A stretch of 15,947 nt of DNA from Thermoanaerobaculia bacterium (lineage in GTDB: Bacteria; Acidobacteriota; Thermoanaerobaculia; Gp7-AA8): assembly GCA_017883215.1 (NCBI GenBank), contig JADGOA010000042.1:1-15947 (forward strand). Reading direction: 5' to 3'. A program made the translations under genes and the position numbers. How positions within the stretch are numbered: position 1 is the first letter of the stretch; every line of letters begins with the position of its first letter. This document shows positions 7,302-14,606 of the stretch, one piece after another. The notes beneath the pieces are model-generated. The model saw only the letters and a list, made by a program, of their open reading frames with translations. It did not search any database and had not been told where the DNA came from.

Positions 7302-7523
7302 CCCGCGCAGGTCGCATGAGTTCGTTGAAGTGCCGCACGAACCGGGGGACACAGCATGTCCTGGCCGTCGTCTTCATTAAATGATGTGATTGCCCGCCCC
7401 TGCCAGCCCGGCGCCGCCGCGACGTAGATGTTGCGAACGCCGCGCTCGTTCGGGAGAGTGAGACTGCAAGTGTCCGCTCAAGGGCGGGCTTTCTTTCCAT
7501 CTGTGTTTCCCATACGATCGTTC

Positions 7524-9563
7524 ATGGCCGCCTCGCGTACCCCGCCGGTTCTCCAGTCCGAGACGACCGAATGCGGGCTGGCGGCACTCGCCATCCTTCT
7601 CGGCCATTACGGCACACACCTCACGCTCGAGGAACTGCGAGTCGAGGTCGGATCGACACGCATGGGAGTGAGCGCCCTTACGCTGATGAAGATCGCGGAG
7701 CGACACGGATTCTCCGCCCACCTTCATCGCATGGAGCTGGAGGAGCTTCAGGCAGCGAGGTTGCCGCTGATCGCCTATTGCCGATTCGTCCACTTCGTGG
7801 TCGTCGAGCGGATTACCCGTGCGGAGGTGATCGTCAACGACCCCTGCGTCGGCCCGGACCGCGTCTCGCTGGACAAATTCAGTGACGACTTTACCGGCAT
7901 GGTGCTGACTGTTTCACCCGGCACGGCCGACGGCCGGCGGGGCGACGCCTTGTCGCCCCCTCTCTGGCTCTGGCGTCGCGCCGAGCGCCGCACGACGGAC
8001 CTGTCGCGCGCGCTGGCGCTGACCGCGGCCAGCACCGTCTGCACTCTGGCATTCGTCTATTTCCTCGGACGATACATCGACGGTCTCGCTGCCGGCGCCG
8101 CCGGCTGGGCGGACCTGAGTGCGCTGTGTCTTGCCGTGGCAATGGGGATGTATGCCGGTTGGATGAGAGGCCACGGTGCAGTCGCCGCGATCGGGCGGCT
8201 GGCGCGCACCTTGTCGATCGACAGCCGAAAGCGCCTGAGCCGACTGCCGGCGCATTTCTTCAGCAGCCGGCTTCCAGGCCAGATAGTCGAGAAGCTCTCG
8301 GCGCCCGCGGTTCTCGTGCGACAGGCACACGCGCTTCCCGCTGGCCTCGACATGCTCGCCGTGCTCGCCGCGTGCATCTATGCGCTGTGGTTGCACTCCG
8401 GGATCGGGATTCTGATCTGCGCAACCGTAGTGCTCGAACTGGCCGCCCTGGCGGCGCGCTGGGGGCACCGTGGAGCGACGACGCTCGCTCACGCCGAAGA
8501 CCCGTTGGCGCGCACCGGATTCGATGCGGCGACCCTCGCACAGATGGAGCCGCATCTCGTCTCCGGAGGCGAAGCCGAGCTCTTCTCGCGGACCGCCGGA
8601 CTGCACGCAGTCGCGCTCAATGCTTCGATCCGGGCCGCACTCGGACGTATTCGGCTGGATTTCCTTCGCCGGGCGATCGGACTGACGAGGGTCGGACTGA
8701 CGTTGATCGCGGGCTGGGTCGTGATCGAAACGCATCAACTCTCGGCCGGTGCGGTCGGCCAACTGCTGGCCCTGGCGCTGTACGTCGGTGCGGCGATGGA
8801 GGGATTGGCGCGGCTCAGCGGCTACCGGGAATTGCGATTCTCCGTACACCAGCTCGCCGATCTGGAATCGGTTCGTCCGGTCACGGTTGGCGCCGACGAA
8901 GTCCGGACTCACGCTGCGGTGAGACTGTCGATCGAGAACCTCGCCTGGCGGGCTTCGCACCAGCACCCGGTGCTCTTTTCCAGGCTGTGTGCAAGCCTTC
9001 CGGCAGGCGCCCAATTGGGCATCAGCGGGCCATCGCTGTCCGGCAAGTCCGTTCTGGCGCAACTGCTCAGCGGACTGCTCGAACCCTCCGAGGGCGAGGT
9101 CCGGTACGACGGGAGGTTGATCCGGCAGCTCCTCGAGCCGGGCGCGGTGCTCGTCCAAGGCCACGGGCCGATCGTCCCTGCAACCGTGCGCGAGAATCTT
9201 TCGCTCGGCAGCAGGATCGACGATTCCCGGATCTCGGACGCACTCGCCGACGTGGGCCTGGACGTCGAGCTGAAATCTCGAGGGGGTCTCGACCTGACTC
9301 TCGCGCAGGAGGGCGGCGAACTGAGCGGCGGACAACGGCGACGTCTCGAAATCGCGCGTGCGCTGCTGCGCTCGCCGCCTCTCCTCGTAATCGACGAGGC
9401 ACTCGACGGCGTCGACGTGCAGGTGGAGAAGAGGATCCGCGACGCCATCAGGCGTCGCGGCATCACGCTCGTGGTGGTGACCGGACGAGCCGAGAGCCTC
9501 GCACAATGCGATGCGGTCATTCGTCTCGAGCAGCATGTGCCCTCCGCATCAGTTTCCGGCTGA
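7524..9563 (+). CDS. NHLM-type peptidase-containing ABC exporter (C39 peptidase/permease/ATPase)
   Basis: A bifunctional inner-membrane exporter half of 679 aa that cleaves the leader from a peptide precursor at a double-Gly site and moves the core out using ATP. I start at ATG 7524; the frame is open for 96 bases upstream, but this start places the C39 domain right at the N-terminus as in the family. C39 domain, residues 1-135: Q11 and C17 (QSETTEC), H90 and D106 (NDP) supply the catalytic set, so the protease looks active. Membrane domain about 155-440. ATPase domain about 465-679: Walker A GPSLSGKS (502-509, with Leu where Gly is usual), Q545, signature LSGGQ (600-604), Walker B VIDE (622-625). 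The H-loop His is replaced by Gly (VVTGR, G654). The partner subunit starts 11 bases after the stop. It matches the NHLM ABC1 type. Confidence 0.88.
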   Translation: MAASRTPPVLQSETTECGLAALAILLGHYGTHLTLEELRVEVGSTRMGVSALTLMKIAERHGFSAHLHRMELEELQAARLPLIAYCRFVHFVVVERITRAEVIVNDPCVGPDRVSLDKFSDDFTGMVLTVSPGTADGRRGDALSPPLWLWRRAERRTTDLSRALALTAASTVCTLAFVYFLGRYIDGLAAGAAGWADLSALCLAVAMGMYAGWMRGHGAVAAIGRLARTLSIDSRKRLSRLPAHFFSSRLPGQIVEKLSAPAVLVRQAHALPAGLDMLAVLAACIYALWLHSGIGILICATVVLELAALAARWGHRGATTLAHAEDPLARTGFDAATLAQMEPHLVSGGEAELFSRTAGLHAVALNASIRAALGRIRLDFLRRAIGLTRVGLTLIAGWVVIETHQLSAGAVGQLLALALYVGAAMEGLARLSGYRELRFSVHQLADLESVRPVTVGADEVRTHAAVRLSIENLAWRASHQHPVLFSRLCASLPAGAQLGISGPSLSGKSVLAQLLSGLLEPSEGEVRYDGRLIRQLLEPGAVLVQGHGPIVPATVRENLSLGSRIDDSRISDALADVGLDVELKSRGGLDLTLAQEGGELSGGQRRRLEIARALLRSPPLLVIDEALDGVDVQVEKRIRDAIRRRGITLVVVTGRAESLAQCDAVIRLEQHVPSASVSG

Positions 9564-9574
9564 GTCCTCGTCCC

Positions 9575-11509
9575 GTGACAGAACTCACCGAGGCCCTGCG
9601 TCGCCTGGCATCCGCCGCCGTGGATTCCGCGCGGACCGGTCGACCCGTCGTCGATTGGCGTGACGCCGCCGCCGCATTCGGCATCCGGCTCCGACTGGTC
9701 AGGCTGCGCGGGCGTTCCTGGTGGCTGAAGGATTGCGGACCGTTGCTGGCGTTTCGAACCGCCGGCGGGGCCCCTGTCGTTCTCACCCGCACCGTGAAAC
9801 GCGGCTACGTCGTTTTCGATCCGGAAAGCGGCGCCGAGATTGCGCTCGACGCCAGCACCGCCGCCGGCTTCAGGCACGAGGCATTCATGCCCTATCCGGG
9901 CCCGGGCTTCGCGATCCACCGCTGCGGGCGGACCTGGCAAACGATCGATGTGGACGTATTGCTGCAGCTTGCCTGCGGGACGGCGGTTGCCCTCATCGCA
10001 TTCGCAATGCTGCTCCTCATCGTCTCCGGCGTGCGTCCCGGGGCAACGCCGGTTCCGGCGCGGCTCTGGGCGATTTCGTTTGGCTGGATCGGCGTTGCCG
10101 CGGCGTTCGCCACACTCGAAGAAATCGGCGCTCTCGCGGGGCTCAGATGGAGGGCAAGGACGAACTTGCACCTCCATGCTTCGCTCTGGAACCGCGTGAT
10201 CGGGTTGCCTCTGGCACGCTTCCGGTCGACCCCCGCCACCGAGATGGCGGACGCTGTCGACCGTGTGATTGCCGATCGGGAAGATGTGACGGCCGAGAGA
10301 GGCGGTGCCCGGTTCGCCGTTCCGTCGCTTCTGGCCGCGGTGGCCATCCTCGTCCTGACATCGCCTGTCGTGGCGGGAGCCGCGGTCGCGGCGGTCGCGG
10401 CACTTTTACTGCTGCAGTACCGGATCGCGCGGGAGCACCAGAGGAGCCTCCGCCGCGAGCTGGAGCATCGGCCGGCGGCACGCCGGGCCCGATGGCTCGT
10501 CGCATCGCATCTTCCCGCGCTGCGGGCCCTCGGGGCGCGCGATTGGGCGCTCGAGGCCGAACGCGCCGCTTCCGAGCAGGAACTCACCGCGGCGATGCGC
10601 GCGGCGCTGCTGCGCCGGAGCAACGAGGCCCTTCGTCGTTATGGACCCGCGCTCGTGCCCATCGCCGTCCTGGCGGCGGACAGGCCTGAGTTCTGGGCTG
10701 ACGGGCTGGTGTTGGCGCTCATATCCCTGGTAGCCGGATCGGCCGCCTGCAGGATCGCCTCGGCGTCCGCCAGAATCCGGGAGATCGATTCGCGCGCGGC
10801 TGAAACCGACCACGAGGTGCGAGACGAACCGGCGCGTCAGGGCAGCCGGCCCATCCCCGGCCTGGTACAGCGCGTGGAAGTCGTCTCAGCGGGTTTCGTC
10901 TACGCGGGATCGTGCGAACCGAGTCTGGACAACGTGAGCTTCGAGTTCCGCCGTGGCGAATGTGTGGCCATCGCGGGGCCGTCGGGCAGTGGCAAGACCA
11001 CTCTGGTACGGCTTCTCACGGGGCTGGAGCATCCCACGAGCGGCGCGGTGCGAGTGAATGGCATCGATCTGCGGTCGGTGGACCCGGGCGACTATCGTCG
11101 CCGCGTCGGCGCCGTGTTCCAGGATCAAGCGATCCCGATCTCGACCATCTGCGGCACGATCCTCGGCATGGCGCCGATCGAGGAGGATGACGCCTGGGAA
11201 GCGGCACGCGTCGCGCGGATCGCGGACACGATCGCGAACCTTCCGATGGGGATGCAGACGATGGTCGCGATGGCGACCGTGCCTTCCGCGATGCTGAACC
11301 AGCTGCTGATCGCGCGGACGTTGGCGCGGCGTCCCGAGATCGTGGTATTCGACGAGACGTTCTCGAATCTCGACGACGAGGTGCAGTCCGGAATGGTCTC
11401 CGATCTTCGCCGCGGGGGAACGACGATGGTGATCTGCTCCCATCGCCCGTCCACCATCGCGCTGGCCGATAGAGTGATCCGTCTCGACCACGGAAGGATC
11501 GTTGCCTGA
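9575..11509 (+). CDS. NHLM-type ABC exporter second subunit (permease/ATPase)
   Basis: Partner half-transporter, 644 aa. The start is GTG 9575, 11 bases after the upstream stop; the frame is open far back through the previous gene, but family similarity begins only here. The N-terminal domain (about 1-130) carries the NHLM ABC2 pattern WWLKDCGPLLAFRTAGGAPV and GYVVFDPESG, without a C39 protease. Membrane helices span about 135-420. ATPase domain 440-644: Walker A GPSGSGKTT (468-476), Q516, Walker B VVFDE (590-594) and H623 (CSHR) are intact. The ABC signature, normally LSGGQ, is replaced by PSAML (570-574). Together with the lost H-loop in the partner this predicts one active and one silent ATP site. 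The precursor gene follows 198 bases downstream under its own promoter. Confidence 0.88.
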   Translation: MTELTEALRRLASAAVDSARTGRPVVDWRDAAAAFGIRLRLVRLRGRSWWLKDCGPLLAFRTAGGAPVVLTRTVKRGYVVFDPESGAEIALDASTAAGFRHEAFMPYPGPGFAIHRCGRTWQTIDVDVLLQLACGTAVALIAFAMLLLIVSGVRPGATPVPARLWAISFGWIGVAAAFATLEEIGALAGLRWRARTNLHLHASLWNRVIGLPLARFRSTPATEMADAVDRVIADREDVTAERGGARFAVPSLLAAVAILVLTSPVVAGAAVAAVAALLLLQYRIAREHQRSLRRELEHRPAARRARWLVASHLPALRALGARDWALEAERAASEQELTAAMRAALLRRSNEALRRYGPALVPIAVLAADRPEFWADGLVLALISLVAGSAACRIASASARIREIDSRAAETDHEVRDEPARQGSRPIPGLVQRVEVVSAGFVYAGSCEPSLDNVSFEFRRGECVAIAGPSGSGKTTLVRLLTGLEHPTSGAVRVNGIDLRSVDPGDYRRRVGAVFQDQAIPISTICGTILGMAPIEEDDAWEAARVARIADTIANLPMGMQTMVAMATVPSAMLNQLLIARTLARRPEIVVFDETFSNLDDEVQSGMVSDLRRGGTTMVICSHRPSTIALADRVIRLDHGRIVA

Positions 11510-11585
11510 AGAGCGAACGATCATGCGGAACTCCGTGACTGTTCTCGACGTTTCGCGTGCCCATCGAATGAAGGCGGCGCATCAC

Positions 11586-11609
11586 GCGGGCTCCTTCGCG
11601 GGCTCCTTC
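11586..11609 (+). repeat. Perfect 12-bp tandem duplication
   Basis: GCGGGCTCCTTC is repeated exactly twice, ending four bases before the predicted -35 box of the precursor promoter. It could be a binding site for a regulator or simple slippage; nothing else in the sequence decides. Confidence 0.6.
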
Positions 11610-11612
11610 TAC

Positions 11613-11641
11613 TTGACGGCCTCTCAAGCCGCAGCTAGCAT
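11613..11641 (+). promoter_or_regulatory. Sigma70-like promoter for the peptide precursor
   Basis: TTGACG (11613-11618) and TAGCAT (11636-11641) are separated by exactly 17 bases. Transcription would start near 11648, leaving a leader of about 60 bases. That leader contains GCGACCGGC twice as direct repeats (11658-11666 and 11675-11683). The -35 box matches 5 of 6 consensus bases and the -10 box 4 of 6. It gives the precursor its own transcript apart from the exporter genes. Confidence 0.5.
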
Positions 11642-11694
11642 AAGTTGGGGTCTCAGCGCGACCGGCCACTTGGGGCGACCGGCTATTTTCATCC

Positions 11695-11700
11695 AAGGAG
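11695..11700 (+). promoter_or_regulatory. Strong ribosome binding site of the precursor
   Basis: AAGGAG lies 7 bases before ATG 11708. It is the best ribosome site in the locus and fixes the precursor start; the open frame reaching back to 11645 has no such site. Confidence 0.75.
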
Positions 11701-11707
11701 TTCGCAG

Positions 11708-11995
11708 ATGAACGAAAAAAAGGGTGCCAGCCAGAGTGCGCTCAACACGGTCATCGCGAAGGCGTTGTCGGATCCGTCCTTCAAGGCGCGACTGTTGGCG
11801 AATGCGAATGAAACGTTGGCCAGCCTGGGACAGAAGGTTCCAGCGGGCAAGACCGTGAAGTTCGTCGAGAACACCGCATCGGTGGAACACTTCGTGATTC
11901 CGGCGGCGGGCTCCATCGGGGAGTTGAGCGATGAACTGCTGGTGGCGGTCGCGGGTGGCGTGCGCGCCGGCTTTATCTCAATGAAATCTGTGTAG
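11708..11995 (+). CDS. NHLP leader peptide family RiPP precursor
   Basis: A 95-aa precursor: an N-terminal leader derived from the nitrile hydratase alpha-subunit fold and a short C-terminal core. Leader hallmarks are ALSDPSFKARLLANANETLA (19-38), GQKVPAGKTVKFVENTA (41-57), HFVIPA (61-66) and the recognition/cleavage segment ELSDELLVAVAGG (72-84). Cleavage after Gly84 by the C39 exporter would release VRAGFISMKSV, only 11 residues, lacking Cys, Thr, Asp and Glu. Possible modification points are two Ser, one Lys and the C-terminal Val. Length and leader are normal for the family; the core is very short. The gene has its own promoter and strong ribosome site, and is followed by a terminator. 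The exporter lies upstream and tailoring-type enzymes downstream. Confidence 0.88.
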   Translation: MNEKKGASQSALNTVIAKALSDPSFKARLLANANETLASLGQKVPAGKTVKFVENTASVEHFVIPAAGSIGELSDELLVAVAGGVRAGFISMKSV

Positions 11996-12032
11996 GCATA
12001 GCCAGTTCGGCGGGGACCGCCGGAGGTCGGCA

Positions 12033-12070
12033 GCCGAAGCGGGCATCGAGCCGCTTCGGCTGTCGCTTTT
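12033..12070 (+). terminator. Intrinsic terminator or attenuator after the precursor
   Basis: GCCGAAGCGG (12033-12042) and CCGCTTCGGC (12051-12060) form a perfect 10-bp stem with an 8-base loop, followed by TGTCGCTTTT. A smaller hairpin, CGGCGG-GGA-CCGCCG, lies just before it at 12008-12022. Its place between precursor and enzyme genes suggests partial termination, giving more precursor than enzyme. The T-run is interrupted, so read-through is likely. Confidence 0.7.
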
Positions 12071-12084
12071 CTGCCCGCACTACA

Positions 12085-13461
12085 TTGCCGACTCGCAAGG
12101 ACGTTCCAAGCTCGCCAGGCGGTGACGCCTCCCACTTCGTGCGACCGTTCGCCGGCGGTCCGTCGCCGCAGCGTCTCCGGTTGATCTGCCGCGGCAGCGG
12201 CATCTACGTCTGGGACTCCGACGGTGTGCGGCTTCTGGATGCCATGTCCGGTGTTGGCTGCGTCACGTTGGGGTATGGACGACCGGAACTCATCGAAGCG
12301 GCGACGCGGCAGATGGAAGAACTGGCCTATTATGGCAGTCACTTCGACACCTCGGTGCCTTCGGCGATCGAGCTCTCCGACCTGCTCTGCGAGGTCACGC
12401 CTGAGGGCTTCGAACACTTCTTCTTGACGAACTCCGGTTCCGAGGCGACGGACACCGTCTTGCGCCTCGTGCGCCGGTACTGGGACCTGGCGGGCCAGCC
12501 CGGGAAGAAGGTCATCATCTCGGTCCAGAACTCGTACCACGGCAGCACGGTGTTCGCTGCCGCCCTAGGCAAGACGGAAGCCGCCATCCGTGAGCTGGGC
12601 CTGCCCATCAGTGACATCGCCCTCATCGGGCAACCGAATACCGCTCTTGATACCGACCACGCGCCCGCGGGGCTGTTCGGGCTGCGAGCCGCCCTTTGGC
12701 TGGAGGCGAAGATACTCGCCCTCGGACCCGAAAAAGTGGCGGCGTTCATCGGCGAGCCCGTTCAGGGGGGGGGCGGTTTCGTCGTCCCGCCCGCGACCTA
12801 TTGGCCCGAAATCGAGCGCGTCTGCCGGAAGTACGATGTTCTCGTGGTGTCGGACGAAGTGACCTGCGGATTCGGCCGGCTGGGGACATGGTTCGGATGC
12901 GAGCGATTCGGCTTCCGACCCGACCTGATGACTTTCGCCAAGGGGGTCACATCAGGCTACTTCCCACTCGGCGGAGTCGCCATCCACGATCGCATCGCCG
13001 GCCTTCTCTTCGAGCAGGGCGGCGGTGCCTTCGAGCACGGCTTCACGTCTTCCGGTCATCCGGTGGCGTGTGCCGTGGCGATTGCGACCATTCGCGTGCT
13101 GCAGCGCGAGCATATCATCGAGCGGGTAGCCGAACAGTCGGCCCCACACCTGAATCGGCGCTTTCTGGAACTGCAGGACCATCCGCTCGTGGGCATGGCC
13201 GAGACTTGCGGCATGACGGGGTCCCTCGAGATCGTACGGAACAAGGACACCGGAGAGACCTTTGCTCCGGGCCAGCTCGCCGCATTTGTCTGTCGCGAGC
13301 GCTGTTACGACGAGGGCGTGATCGTCAGGCCGGCTGGACACCGTATCAACGTCACTCCTCCACTCGTGATCACCCCCGAAGAGACCGACGACATGATCGA
13401 GAGAATCAGACGCGGCCTCGACCGCGCCGAGCGTGATCTGCGGCAACGGCACCTGCCATGA
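12085..13461 (+). CDS. Class III PLP-dependent aminotransferase
   Basis: A 458-aa cytoplasmic enzyme of the omega-amino-acid:pyruvate / class III aminotransferase family, which exchanges terminal or secondary amines with keto acids or aldehydes. It is full length. Motifs: GIYVWDSDGVRLLD (39-52), the cofactor phosphate contact NSGSEA (116-121), NSYHG (149-153), GEPVQGGGG (223-231), D257 in VVSDEVTCGFGR for the pyridine nitrogen, and K286 in TFAKGVTSGY for the Schiff base. The start is unclear: TTG 12085 gives the usual N-terminal length but has no good ribosome site, while GTG 12139 would trim 18 residues. It lies 23 bases from the SDR gene, so the two probably share a transcript. The context suggests peptide tailoring, perhaps Lys to aldehyde or aldehyde/ketone to amine, but a small-molecule substrate is possible. 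Confidence 0.9.
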   Translation: MPTRKDVPSSPGGDASHFVRPFAGGPSPQRLRLICRGSGIYVWDSDGVRLLDAMSGVGCVTLGYGRPELIEAATRQMEELAYYGSHFDTSVPSAIELSDLLCEVTPEGFEHFFLTNSGSEATDTVLRLVRRYWDLAGQPGKKVIISVQNSYHGSTVFAAALGKTEAAIRELGLPISDIALIGQPNTALDTDHAPAGLFGLRAALWLEAKILALGPEKVAAFIGEPVQGGGGFVVPPATYWPEIERVCRKYDVLVVSDEVTCGFGRLGTWFGCERFGFRPDLMTFAKGVTSGYFPLGGVAIHDRIAGLLFEQGGGAFEHGFTSSGHPVACAVAIATIRVLQREHIIERVAEQSAPHLNRRFLELQDHPLVGMAETCGMTGSLEIVRNKDTGETFAPGQLAAFVCRERCYDEGVIVRPAGHRINVTPPLVITPEETDDMIERIRRGLDRAERDLRQRHLP

Positions 13462-13483
13462 CTCAACCGCCCTGCAGCCTGGC

Positions 13484-14269
13484 ATGGTGATGGCGGATTT
13501 CACGGGTCGAGTGGCACTGGTGACGGGCGCGACCTCGGGCGTCGGACGTGCGACGGCCCTACGCTTCGGTGAGCTGGGCGCGCGGGTCGTCGTCTCCGGC
13601 CGCGATCCCGGCAGGGGCCAGGCAGTCGTGGAAGCAATTGGCGACCTTGGCGCGGAGTCCATGTTCGTACCCGCCGACGTGTCGGAACCGGATGACGTTC
13701 GAGCGCTGGTTCGCGCCACGCTGGACGGGTACGGGCGCCTCGACTGTGCCGTCAACAATGCCGCGACGGCTGAGGAAAGCCTGGGCAGGGCCCTGGCCGA
13801 CGTTTCCCTCTCCGACTTCGACCGTCTGATCGCCGTCAACCTGCGCGGCGTCTTCCTGTGCATGAAGCACGAGATCCCTGCCATGCTGGCGTCGAACGGC
13901 GGGGCCATCGTGAACGTGTCATCGGTCCAGGGAATCGTGGCTGGATCCTGGTCTTCAGCATATGCGGCGGCAAAGCACGGGGTGCTCGGCCTGACCCGGT
14001 CGGCGGCGTTGGAATATGTGAAGCGCGGCGTGCGAATCAACGCCGTCTGTCCCGGCGCCGTCCGCACGCCGATGCTGGAGCGGGTCTTCCAGATCCTGGC
14101 TCCGGGCGACCCGTCCGGGGCCGAAACACAGTGCAGGAACCGGATTCCAGCGGGCCGCATCGGCACTCCCGAGGAGATGGCATCCGTCATCGTGTGGCTC
14201 TGCTCGGAAGAAGCGTCCTACATGGTCGGGCAGGCGATCGTTCCCGATGGCGGCTACACGGTCTTGTGA
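13484..14269 (+). CDS. Short-chain dehydrogenase/reductase (SDR)
   Basis: A 261-aa classical SDR, an NAD(P)-dependent alcohol/carbonyl oxidoreductase. Motifs: cofactor loop TGATSGVG (14-21), NNAA (91-94), N119, and the catalytic Ser of NVSS (146-147) with Y160 and K164 (YAAAK); CPGAVRTPM (189-197) and the C-terminal MVGQAIVPDGGYTVL are typical. I start at ATG 13484, 22 bases after the aminotransferase stop; ATG 13490 is an equal alternative. Neither has a clear ribosome site, so translation may be partly coupled. Neighbouring an aminotransferase suggests a two-step alcohol-carbonyl-amine conversion in either direction. Because it sits in a RiPP-type locus, a peptide side chain or terminus is the candidate substrate; this is inference. 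Confidence 0.92.
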   Translation: MVMADFTGRVALVTGATSGVGRATALRFGELGARVVVSGRDPGRGQAVVEAIGDLGAESMFVPADVSEPDDVRALVRATLDGYGRLDCAVNNAATAEESLGRALADVSLSDFDRLIAVNLRGVFLCMKHEIPAMLASNGGAIVNVSSVQGIVAGSWSSAYAAAKHGVLGLTRSAALEYVKRGVRINAVCPGAVRTPMLERVFQILAPGDPSGAETQCRNRIPAGRIGTPEEMASVIVWLCSEEASYMVGQAIVPDGGYTVL

Positions 14270-14358
14270 CAGGGCCCGTGCGTCCGGCTGAAGCACCTCC
14301 GGCGGAAATTCGCGGATAACGGGTCGCGGATCATCGGCCCGCCATAGTTTGCAGGACA

Positions 14359-14580
14359 ATGGATCCCACACCAGAACGCTCACCGTCTCGATCCGCCCGC
14401 GGTTCGTTGTACCGCGATGCCGCAGTGACCCGAGTTTCGTCCGCGGAGCCGCTGGACGAATTGGTGACGCTTCCAACCATCGGTTGGCGCGCTGTTCTGA
14501 TCGCCCTGGTGCTGATCCTGGTGATCGGTATCGCAGCCTGGATCTGGCTGACGACCAAGGGAGTACCGGCACGCGCGTAG
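14359..14580 (+). pseudogene. Truncated NHLM-type HlyD secretion adaptor (N-terminus only)
   Basis: A 73-aa frame whose sequence fits the first part of NHLM HlyD-like adaptors: LYRDAAVTRVSSAEPLDEL (17-35) matches the usual pattern (L-[FY]-R-x-x-A-L-x-R-L-S-S-P-E-Q-L-D), followed by GW and one membrane helix (about 44-66). A full adaptor continues for some 200 more residues of coiled coil and lipoyl-like domain; here TAG comes right after the helix, and 26 bases later a different, minus-strand remnant begins. I infer truncation by rearrangement. Whether the short membrane peptide is still made is unknown; AGGA lies close to the ATG. An alternative is a small membrane protein in its own right. 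Confidence 0.6.
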
Positions 14581-14606
14581 AACGCGCGGTCGAAACGCAC
14601 CCGCGC

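Noticed and set aside
7914..9536. Minus-strand frame of 540 codons across the first ABC gene
   Set aside because: A shadow of the GC-rich gene: Arg/Gln-rich translation without domains, on the opposite strand to a gene with clear motifs.
8126..9574. Plus-strand frame open from 8126 into the second ABC subunit, suggesting a 1127-aa protein
   Set aside because: The first 483 codons overlap the first ABC subunit and give an Arg-rich, low-complexity product with no motifs. Family similarity starts at GTG 9575.
11502..11711. A 69-codon frame between the second ABC subunit and the precursor
   Set aside because: It overlaps the ABC stop, the promoter and the precursor ribosome site, lacks its own ribosome site and contains the 12-bp duplication; better explained as a regulatory region.
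12952..14190. Minus-strand frame of 412 codons across the aminotransferase and SDR genes
   Set aside because: Ser/Arg-rich shadow frame that crosses two well-supported genes on the other strand.
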